In this document: positions 1 to 4,452 of the stretch, piece by piece
How the letters are laid out: each line of letters opens with the position of its first letter
How positions within the stretch are numbered: the stretch's first letter is position 1
Assembly (NCBI GenBank): GCA_030603035.1
Contig: JAUVYQ010000144.1
Span: forward strand, 1 to 6,222
From: Phycisphaerae bacterium
Lineage (GTDB): Bacteria; Planctomycetota; Phycisphaerae; Sedimentisphaerales; SG8-4
DNA: 6,222 nt
Direction: 5' to 3'
Translations under genes and position numbers: made by a program
Notes under the pieces: model-generated
Told to the model about the DNA's origin: nothing
The model's database searches: none
The model's input: only the letters and a program-made list of their open reading frames with translations

Positions 1-61
1 CCGCTGCAAGTGCGACTTTTGCCTTAAACTGGGCACTGTGATTACGTCTTTTGTTTTTCAT
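1..61 (-). CDS. IS3-family transposase OrfA, N-terminus (partial)
   Basis: Twenty codons are visible before the left edge, beginning MKNKRRNHSAQFKAKVAL. This basic N-terminus, with the Ser-Ala-x-Phe-Lys-x-Lys-Val-Ala-Leu pattern, is typical of IS3-family OrfA, the helix-turn-helix protein that binds the element's ends and is fused to the OrfB integrase by programmed frameshifting. The ATG at 61-59 is preceded by AGGAGA at a normal distance (minus strand CAGGAGACAGATTCATG), which decides the start. The helix-turn-helix proper, the leucine zipper and OrfB lie outside the window. Confidence 0.7.
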   Translation of the reverse strand, partial: MKNKRRNHSAQFKAKVALAA

Positions 62-122
62 GAATCTGTCTCCTGAACGTGTTATCGTCTCAGGCGACAA
101 ATCCACCTTAATTATGCGCCCA
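1..122 (-). mobile_element. End of an IS3-family insertion sequence (partial, runs off the left edge)
   Basis: This segment holds the 5' end of an insertion sequence read on the minus strand: a leader of about 60 bases followed by the start of orfA. I place the element's end at about 122, where the minus strand reads TGGGCGCATAATTAAGG, because IS3-family ends usually begin with TG and because a neighbouring reading frame loses its protein-like character there. The other end lies outside the window, so neither the inverted repeat pair nor a target duplication can be checked and the exact border is an inference. The insertion appears to have truncated the small gene at 112-249. Confidence 0.6.
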
Positions 123-249
123 GTTTTTGGGGTGTATTATAGCTTTCGATAAAATCCTTACGGAAAACGTGATACAATCTTGCTATTATTTCATCGTATA
201 AGCCATCAAGGTTTATCATCGGCGGGAGAAAATCAGGCTTATTGCTCAT
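112..249 (-). pseudogene. N-terminal stub of a small gene paired with the DUF3800 gene, cut by the IS3-type element
   Basis: A 45-codon frame starts at ATG 249 and overlaps the last 11 bases of the DUF3800 gene, the usual sign of translational coupling. It begins MSNKPDFLPPMINLDGLYDE and continues with an amphipathic stretch ending RKDFIESY. The pattern L-P-P-x-I-N-L, then a helix, then F-x-x-D-F-I-E-S resembles, from memory, the start of a small protein family (roughly 150 aa) that often sits beside DUF3800 genes; I cannot verify this and give no function. After residue 40 the frame runs into the presumed IS end and stops at TAA (114-112) inside the element. I therefore read it as a truncated gene whose remainder would lie beyond the IS, to the left of the window. 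A genuine 45-aa protein is the alternative. Confidence 0.5.
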
Positions 250-961
250 TGCTTAATCTCCGCGGCTGAAAGATAAACAGATTGAATTTCTCTTCCCAAG
301 GAGGTGAAGTGTGGGTGAGATCAGTTCCTGTATATGACTTAATTTTTCTTATAATATTTATCTTCGCTCGGTTGTTTTTAGGAATGTCTTTCCTGTTGCA
401 ATAGGCAACTGCACCAATCAAAAAGTCCGCAAGCTGAATTAACTCGGATTCGTGGGAACGCACCAGTTGTATTTGGGGTATAGTTAATCGCTCGCGGTCA
501 CCTAATTTGATATGCAGTATCTTACGTAATTCCCTTATTTTTCTGCTTCCGCGTGTATCTTTAATGTCAAGATAAATATTAAACTTAGCATCTGGCTTAT
601 TAACTATGTTTAAGAGTAGCTGGTAGTACATTTTGTAATAAAATGAGTCGTGGCTACCCTGATTGAAGTAATCGTGGTTAAGTCTGTCTTTCCCATCAAC
701 AACTAAACATCGAAAATTTAATTCGTCTCTGCCAAAGAAATAATCTATTAGATTTTCATAAAACTTGAGTCTTCTGTTGGATGTTTTTGTCCATTTCAGT
801 TCGCCTTTGGCGTTATGTTCAGCTTTAATCTGTCTTATTTCTTTTGAAATAACTTTAACTTTACCGATAGGGCACCAAATTCCACCCAGTAACATTATTG
901 GAATATGATCGTGTTCAAGGTGGCATGATTCATCGCAATAGATATTATACGTAGTGCTCAT
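239..961 (-). CDS. DUF3800 domain protein (RNase H-like fold, function unknown)
   Basis: The 240-residue protein is a recognisable DUF3800 member. It has the N-terminal acidic motif Cys-Asp-Glu-Ser (D10, E11, S12), then GELKWTK at 53-59 (E54, W57, K59), an acidic residue after a strand in IYLDIKD (D132), and the C-terminal SELIQLADFLIGAV stretch with Q175 and D179. The family is thought to have an RNase H-like nuclease fold with these acidic residues binding metal; a substrate is not established, and members are common in mobile and defence-associated regions. I chose the ATG at 961 because the Asp-Glu-Ser motif then begins at residue 10, as is usual. A TTG at 982, touching the ispA stop codon, would add seven residues (MRRTRNF). 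The gene lies 21 bases after ispA in the same direction, so read-through is likely. The purine-rich sequence upstream is a weak ribosome binding site. Its low GC, below that of ispA, suggests acquisition. There is no signal peptide, so it should be cytoplasmic. Confidence 0.85.
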   Translation of the reverse strand: MSTTYNIYCDESCHLEHDHIPIMLLGGIWCPIGKVKVISKEIRQIKAEHNAKGELKWTKTSNRRLKFYENLIDYFFGRDELNFRCLVVDGKDRLNHDYFNQGSHDSFYYKMYYQLLLNIVNKPDAKFNIYLDIKDTRGSRKIRELRKILHIKLGDRERLTIPQIQLVRSHESELIQLADFLIGAVAYCNRKDIPKNNRAKINIIRKIKSYTGTDLTHTSPPWEEKFNLFIFQPRRLSNEQ

Positions 962-982
962 AAAATTTCTCGTTCTTCTCAA

Positions 983-1966
983 TTACCTTGTTCTTTGCAG
1001 TAATGCGATGGTGAGTTGGCGGAGGGTGTCGGCTTTTGTGCCGAACGGTTCCAATACCGCTACCGCCTCGTCAGCGAGTTTCTTCGCCAACTGCTTTGAC
1101 TTTTCAATTCCCACTATTGCGGGGTAAGTCATTTTGCCGGCCTTAGCGTCTTTGCCGGCGGTCTTTCCCAACTGCTCACTCGAAGCACACACATCAAGAA
1201 TATCGTCAGCTATCTGAAAACCCAGCCCAATCTTCAAACCATATTCACAGAGACACTTAAATTCTTTTTTAGACGGGATTAACAGGATTTGCTTTTTTCG
1301 TTCAAGTTCTGTTTTATCCTGTAAAACCTGTCCCAAGCCGCAGATAGCTCCGCAGGCAGCGGCGCATCGGAACATCTTGCCGGTTTTGTTGGTGTGGATA
1401 TACTCAATTCTCGATTCTTGATTCTCGATACTCGATGAGCGTTCGGCATCGCGCATTGAGGCTTTGATGTCAGCCATTTGGCCTGCAATCATACCGGCGG
1501 GGCCGGCCGCCTCTGCCAATTGGCCAATCAATCTTACCGCAATGGCCGGCTCGTCAATCTCTTTTGCCAGAATCTCAAACGCAAGTGTCAAAAGGGCATC
1601 GCCGGCCAGGATAGCCGTTGCCTCATCAAAGGCCTTGTGGCAGGTCGGTTGACCACGTCGAAAGTCATCGTCATCCATCGCCGGCAAATCGTCATGCACA
1701 AGCGAATAGGTATGCACCATCTCGACCGCCGCCGCTGCAATTTCGGCATTGTGGTTTATCCTGCCGCTGATAAGCTCGCAGCACCAGAGAACCAACGCCG
1801 AACGTACCCGCTTGCCCGGCGCCTCGATAACATATATCAGCACCTCTCTCAAATCACCGCTTATCGGCTGCTGAGTCAAAAGGAACCGTAGCGTATTATT
1901 GACAAAGGTTGCCTTCTTGCGTAATTCAGCACTGAAATTCGAATCGATGGGTTTAATCGCCGACAT
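983..1966 (-). CDS. ispA: Polyprenyl synthetase, farnesyl/geranylgeranyl diphosphate synthase (IspA type)
   Basis: This cytoplasmic enzyme condenses isopentenyl diphosphate with allylic diphosphates to give the C15 or C20 precursor for quinones, hopanoids and undecaprenyl carrier. The 327-aa sequence has all family landmarks: GKRVR at 51-55, the first aspartate-rich motif DDLPAMD (D92, D93, D98) followed by FRRG at 102-105, the KTGK loop (K194-T195), the second aspartate-rich motif DDILD (254-258), and the GKTAGKDAKAGKMTYP loop (267-282). The four-residue spacing in the first motif and Tyr87 five residues before it match the bacterial FPP synthase class; product length cannot be fixed from sequence. 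The protein is longer than usual (about 290-300 aa). The excess maps to two places, residues about 176-188 and 221-236, each encoded by repeat-like DNA (see the repeat entries). The start ATG at 1966 follows a good AAGGAAG ribosome binding site. An IS lies only 47 bases upstream. Confidence 0.93.
   Translation of the reverse strand: MSAIKPIDSNFSAELRKKATFVNNTLRFLLTQQPISGDLREVLIYVIEAPGKRVRSALVLWCCELISGRINHNAEIAAAAVEMVHTYSLVHDDLPAMDDDDFRRGQPTCHKAFDEATAILAGDALLTLAFEILAKEIDEPAIAVRLIGQLAEAAGPAGMIAGQMADIKASMRDAERSSSIENQESRIEYIHTNKTGKMFRCAAACGAICGLGQVLQDKTELERKKQILLIPSKKEFKCLCEYGLKIGLGFQIADDILDVCASSEQLGKTAGKDAKAGKMTYPAIVGIEKSKQLAKKLADEAVAVLEPFGTKADTLRQLTIALLQRTR
1265..1291. repeat. Dispersed-repeat-like sequence inserted in ispA
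   Basis: On the minus strand this reads ATCCTGTTAATCCCGTC followed by TAAAAAA, a sequence I recall as a common dispersed intergenic motif in environmental bacterial genomes. Here it is in frame and encodes ILLIPSKK (residues about 227-234 of IspA), in the variable loop before the helix carrying the second aspartate-rich motif. Only one copy is in the window, so its repeat nature rests on memory, plus the fact that the enzyme is longer than normal at this point. Confidence 0.45.
1402..1436. repeat. Heptad tandem array (5 x 7 bp) inside ispA
   Basis: Five consecutive 7-base units on the plus strand read actcaat, tctcgat, tcttgat, tctcgat, actcgat, with consensus TCTCGAT. On the coding strand they give SSIENQESRIE, residues about 178-188, in the loop just before the conserved IHTNKTGK segment, where other IspA proteins have a shorter and different sequence. 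The array is therefore a microsatellite-like insertion tolerated in a surface loop. It resembles the intergenic array at 2925-2966. Confidence 0.75.
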
Positions 1967-1987
1967 AAATAGCTTCCTTTCTTTTAT

Positions 1988-2008
1988 TGATAAATGATAA
2001 ATGATAAT
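1988..2008. repeat. Heptad tandem array (3 x TGATAAA) upstream of ispA
   Basis: Three tandem 7-base units (tgataaa, tgataaa, tgataat) fill the gap between the ispA ribosome binding site and the end of the neighbouring IS. The unit differs from the TCTCGAT type but has the same length. It lies in the presumed 5' leader of ispA. Confidence 0.6.
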
Positions 2009-2013
2009 CTATC

Positions 2014-2033
2014 TTAGTTCCTGTTGCGGAAAG
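2014..2033 (+). repeat. Terminal inverted repeat, ispA-side end of the IS
   Basis: This 20-base arm is the exact reverse complement of 2739-2758. It is 47 bases upstream of the ispA start codon and lies at the 3' end of the transposase remnant. Confidence 0.9.
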
Positions 2034-2201
2034 CACTAAAAACGGTAAAGAATTAATCGTCCGATTTAGGACAAGGCCAGTTTCAGCATCGTTTTTGTTA
2101 AACTGTCCGCTAACGCTCTTTAAAAAGTTAAAAAATCAGTTTTCTGGACAGACCATCTCTAACGACACTTTCAAAAACAATCTGTTTTGGCCACTTCTGC
2201 C

Positions 2202-2654
2202 TTACAATCGGGTCAATAGAATCAGGTTGTGGCAAAAGACAGCACAGCCTACGCCGGCTGCATAGTTCTTAAATCCTTTGAAAAGGCACCGGCCAAGGTT
2301 AAAAACGCGTTTTAACACCGAGATACCCCCTTCGCAGCCGGCACGAAAACGCTGGCCATCTTTGAATTCTTCGCTGTTTTCGATGCGAATGACGACCTGC
2401 CTGAGACTGTCCTGCTCGACGAACATTACGATCAGCGACCGAAGGATTTGCTCAGAAGTATATTCGCTTTTACGGCCACGCTTTGATTGCGACAGCATCT
2501 TGGCCAAATCCTGATGGACCAGAGAAACCAATTGAGGATTATCGTCCAGCAGTTGTGAGATTATTTTGTATTTTTTTCTGTATTCGTTCACAACTTTTAG
2601 CCTTGATTTACGAGAGAAGTCCAAGTATTGTTGTTTTGTAGATTTTGTTCTCAT
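2202..2654 (-). pseudogene. Fused transposase remnant (N- and C-terminal parts of an IS4/IS5-like DDE transposase)
   Basis: The 150-aa product has a basic N-terminal region (about 1-95, including KRGRKSEYTSEQILRSL at 58-74 and VVIRIENSEE at 87-96) typical of the DNA-binding part of these transposases. It then jumps to the extreme C-terminal region, RFRAGCEGGISVLKR from residue 102. R104, E108 and K115 have the R-x3-E-x6-K spacing of the IS4/IS5 catalytic box, so the third catalytic acid is kept, but the segment carrying the two catalytic aspartates is missing. The junction is near Ser-Glu 94-96, and the frame stays open across it. The protein cannot catalyse transposition, but it could still bind IS ends. 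ATG 2654 has an AAGGA ribosome binding site at good spacing. The exact family name is uncertain. Confidence 0.8.
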
Positions 2655-2656
2655 TT

Positions 2657-2709
2657 GCCTGTTCCTTTCTCATTGGTTTTTCAATAACTCAATGATAACA
2701 GGAGCAGGC
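2657..2709 (-). promoter_or_regulatory. Leader hairpin covering the transposase ribosome binding site
   Basis: On the minus strand an outer arm GCCTGcTCC pairs with GGAaCAGGC (one mismatch) and an inner arm TCATTG pairs with CAATGA. The distal arm contains the AAGGA ribosome binding site, and the structure ends three bases before the ATG. Such hairpins in IS leaders are known in other elements (for example IS10 and IS50) to hide the start when transcription enters from outside. The role here is inferred from the folding alone. Confidence 0.4.
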
Positions 2710-2738
2710 TTTTTTTGTATAAGTTTTTACATAAAATC

Positions 2739-2758
2739 CTTTCCGCAACAGGAACTAA
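2739..2758 (-). repeat. Terminal inverted repeat, transposase-start end of the IS
   Basis: This 20-base arm is the exact reverse complement of 2014-2033. It supplies the stop codon (TAG, 2757-2755) that ends the interrupted gene stub at 2755-2820. Confidence 0.9.
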
Positions 2759-2820
2759 CTAACTGCCGTAACAGCTCCCGTTACAGTACCAAATATTTTG
2801 TGTCCTTCGCGATTAGGCAT
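2755..2820 (-). pseudogene. N-terminal stub of a gene broken by the IS
   Basis: A start codon at 2820 is preceded by AAGGA at good spacing. It opens a frame beginning MPNREGHKIFGTVTGAVTA, which stops after 21 codons at a TAG contributed by the IS inverted repeat. A charged start with a His followed by a Gly/Ala/Thr-rich hydrophobic stretch resembles the first segment of small membrane-associated proteins of the YdjM/DUF457 kind, but 21 residues are too few to name it. No continuation is found on the other side of the IS (1967-2013), so the rest was probably deleted with or after insertion. Confidence 0.5.
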
Positions 2821-2924
2821 GTTAAATCCTTAAAAGAAATAAATTGTAAATAATATTAAATAATAGGGACAGCCATGCATTTTCGCATCTTACCCAAACC
2901 CCCCATTCCCGTCAAACAAATTCA

Positions 2925-2966
2925 TATCTCGTATCTCGTGAAGCGTATCTCAAATATCGTATCTCG
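2925..2966. repeat. Heptad array with TATCTCG units
   Basis: Read in steps of seven from 2925, units one, two and six are exactly tatctcg; unit four is tatctca, and units three and five are degenerate. The 12-base string gtatctcgtgaa recurs exactly 28 bases (four units) apart at 2931-2942 and 2959-2970. The unit resembles the TCTCGAT array inside ispA. Confidence 0.7.
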
Positions 2967-3132
2967 TGAAAGGCAATTTATTATTTTAAGTTATTTTGAG
3001 GAAGCTTTGATCTGACGGGTGTTTTAACTTTCAAATTTACAAAATACCCGAAACCTTGCAATCCGTCAATTCTAAAAATCCGCAAAATCAGCGTAACTTG
3101 TGCCTGCGCAAGCGGGGGAAATATGAAGAAGA

Positions 3133-3151
3133 CCCCCTGCGGAGCAGGGGG
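3133..3151. other. Strong GC-rich hairpin
   Basis: CCCCCTGC and GCAGGGGG form a perfect 8-bp stem with a GGA loop. There is no T-run on either side, so it is not a standard intrinsic terminator. It could instead be a repeat-element palindrome or a transcript-stabilising structure. Confidence 0.55.
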
Positions 3152-3237
3152 CTGATATGGAATGACTTTTGTCAAGGGATAAGATTTCAAATATTTTATT
3201 GTTTTTCTACATTTTATCAATGACACTTCAAGGTGCA

Positions 3238-3510
3238 GGCTGCTTCGACGATGAGTATCACTGGAAAGACGGTATCGGCCCGCGCGAAAAACGTCCCACT
3301 ATGATAAATACCCATTGGGGCGGTGTAACCGAGAACAACCATTTCGGCACACACTAGTTCCTTGATTTGTGCGAACAGTTAGGCTGCGAGCCGTATATAT
3401 GCGGCAACGTGGGCAGCGGCACGGTGCTGGAGATGCAGCAGTGGGTGGAGTACATAACTTTTGACGGCAAAAGTCAGATGGCGGATTGGCGCCGCGAAAA
3501 CGGCGCTTGA
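3238..3510 (+). pseudogene. Fragment of a GH51 alpha-L-arabinofuranosidase
   Basis: The plus-strand frame reads [20 protein letters not shown] and, after a short gap, [13 protein letters not shown], then a TAG stop (3355-3357), then [20 protein letters not shown], and ends [13 protein letters not shown]. This is the internal segment of GH51 family enzymes that precedes the Gly-Asn-Glu acid/base motif; such enzymes release arabinose from arabinan and arabinoxylan. The stop replaces a residue that is normally Glu, consistent with a single G-to-T change. The N-terminal part of the barrel, the acid/base Glu and the nucleophile Glu are all absent, and about 90 codons remain. There is no real start codon or ribosome binding site in front. 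It is a decayed relic, on the opposite strand to all other genes here. Confidence 0.85.
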
Positions 3511-3544
3511 CTTGGCGTGTTAGTTTGATGACAATCCTTTCCAT
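3508..3544 (-). pseudogene. Possible N-terminal stub of a transposase-like gene
   Basis: An ATG at 3544 with an AAGGA ribosome binding site at good spacing (minus strand AAAGGAAACACTCATGG) starts [13 protein letters not shown]. The frame then runs into the antisense strand of the GH51 relic, so only about 12 native codons remain. The pattern recalls N-termini of IS630-type helix-turn-helix proteins, but the stretch is too short for a firm call. The good ribosome binding site is the main support. Confidence 0.25.
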
Positions 3545-3611
3545 GAGTGTTTCCTTTCTGTCGGCTCCGCCGACACAAAAAGTAGTAACGTAAGTTATTG
3601 GGAACACTCAT
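3543..3611. repeat. Nested inverted repeat with a central-arm hairpin
   Basis: The outer arms ATGAGTGTT (3543-3551) and AACACTCAT (3603-3611) are perfect reverse complements, extended by CC/GG with a one-base bulge. Between them TGTCGGC-TCC-GCCGACA (3559-3575) forms a 7-bp stem. No T-run follows on either strand. It could be a remnant of an element end or a structured leader of the stub at 3508-3544. Confidence 0.45.
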
Positions 3612-3687
3612 TTTACAATTGGCCTCATTTTCGCGCAAATCTATTTAGTACGATGATCCGTGTTTGGTGAGTTCTTTTCCGCATTTT

Positions 3688-4452
3688 CTAGGATTTCACC
3701 CGCTCTAACACTAGGACCCAGTCTTGAGGCGAAGGCAGTGGAGGCGCCTTGTATTCGCCGGACTCGGTCAGAACTTGTCTTTTCTTGATCTTGTGCAGGG
3801 GAGTAAATTGCGTCCGCGACACCTCGAAGTTGTCGTAGGCCTGCCGTTCACCGATCTGAAAGTGCCACAGACCAACTTTTCCCGGGGTGATGTTTCCAAC
3901 CGGGAGAGGCCCCGTGTGGTAGGACTTTTTCCCATCCGTTAGCACCAGGGCCGCGTATTCCCCGCAAGCCGCAGCGGTGAGCCGGATCTTTGGTCCGATC
4001 TCGGGCACGGCGACTGTTCCTAGTCCTGCACCCCATTGCCCATTCTTTCGGTCATGGAGGAAAATACTCTTGAGCAACGGACTATAGAGCGCGACGAGGT
4101 AGTTGTCGGCATCGTGGAAGCGCAGGATGATGCCCGCTTCGGCGTCGCTTCGGGCGTCGGCGCTGGCCATCAAGTCGGTGTCGGTGACCTTCTCAACAAT
4201 GGTCACCATGCCTTTGGCGCCTACCAATTGACCTTCTTTGCGTTGAGTTGGGGTGCCGTGGTCCTTCCAGTCCGAGGCATTGGCCTGTTCGAAATGATCT
4301 TCAAAGAGCCTGGGCTGCGTATGACCATCAAAGGGCTTGAGTGACCGGCCGGCGTTCATCACGGTGCCTTGGTCAAACCGTCTCCCACTGGCCGGATCGA
4401 AGTAGAAGGCGTTATATGGCACGTCACGTTCAAGGTTCTTCACCTGGCTGGG
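3688..4452 (-). CDS. Secreted DUF5060/DUF4038 glycoside hydrolase, C-terminal part (after frameshift)
   Basis: This is the continuation of the hydrolase at 4454-5902 in the next frame, about 254 residues to the TAG at 3690-3688. It begins PSQVKNLERDVPYNAFYFDP, a typical beta-sandwich segment with the Phe-Asp-Pro-x-x-Gly motif of the C-terminal collagen-binding-like domain of DUF4038 proteins. Residues about 46-214 then form a LamG/DUF1080-like jelly roll (RLFEDHFEQANASDW, AGIILRFHDADNYLVALY, GKVGLWHF, AYDNFEV). The sequence closes with GEYKAPPLPSPQDWVLVLER, which is the usual last strand of the collagen-binding-like domain, so the jelly roll seems nested within it. There is no independent ribosome binding site at the frame junction, so translation on its own is unlikely. 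Frames open further upstream, to 4560, are shadow sequence. Confidence 0.75.
   Translation of the reverse strand, partial: PSQVKNLERDVPYNAFYFDPASGRRFDQGTVMNAGRSLKPFDGHTQPRLFEDHFEQANASDWKDHGTPTQRKEGQLVGAKGMVTIVEKVTDTDLMASADARSDAEAGIILRFHDADNYLVALYSPLLKSIFLHDRKNGQWGAGLGTVAVPEIGPKIRLTAAACGEYAALVLTDGKKSYHTGPLPVGNITPGKVGLWHFQIGERQAYDNFEVSRTQFTPLHKIKKRQVLTESGEYKAPPLPSPQDWVLVLERVKS

Larger units (their letters stand above)
2014..2758 (-). mobile_element. Internally deleted insertion sequence with intact inverted ends
   Basis: Perfect 20-bp inverted repeats lie at 2014-2033 and 2739-2758; the left arm contains GTTCCTGTTGCGGAAAG. They bound a 745-bp unit with one transposase-derived frame (2202-2654). 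The protein joins the N-terminal and C-terminal parts of a DDE transposase normally some three times longer, so this is a non-autonomous, MITE-like derivative that kept both ends and could in principle be moved in trans. No clear target duplication is visible; a TA dinucleotide flanks both sides if the ends are taken as GTTCC and GGAAC. It separates ispA from the 5' stub of another gene at 2755-2820. Confidence 0.85.
2821..3237. other. Gene-free interval with repeats and a hairpin
   Basis: No convincing gene is found in these 417 bases. The longest frame (minus strand, 2981-3226) gives a low-complexity peptide with no recognisable motif and no ribosome binding site. The interval holds an AT-rich leader for the stub at 2755-2820, a GGGACAGCCATGCATTTTCG sequence near 2866-2885 that I recall as part of dispersed elements, a heptad array, and a GC-rich hairpin. 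It looks like accumulated repeat debris. Confidence 0.6.

Noticed and set aside
1478..1891. 137-codon plus-strand frame inside ispA
   Set aside because: It is antisense to the aspartate-rich region of a well-defined gene and has no start signals.
2103..2151. Inverted repeat CTGTCC...GGACAG inside the IS
   Set aside because: Six base pairs around a loop of nearly 40 bases is expected by chance in a window of this size.
3133..3151. GC hairpin as an intrinsic terminator
   Set aside because: No T-tract follows on either strand.
2981..3226. 81-codon minus-strand frame in the gene-free interval
   Set aside because: The peptide is compositionally odd (Pro-rich and hydrophobic patches from the GC hairpin and flanks), has no ribosome binding site and spans the hairpin; it looks like chance.
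3169..3237. Apparent start and hydrophobic leader (signal-peptide-like) in front of the GH51 fragment
   Set aside because: It begins with TTG without a ribosome binding site, and normal GH51 enzymes have a long barrel segment before this point; the hydrophobic run comes from AT-rich intergenic DNA.
3299..3607. 102-codon minus-strand frame
   Set aside because: Most of it is antisense to the GH51 relic; only the short start at 3544 has any support.
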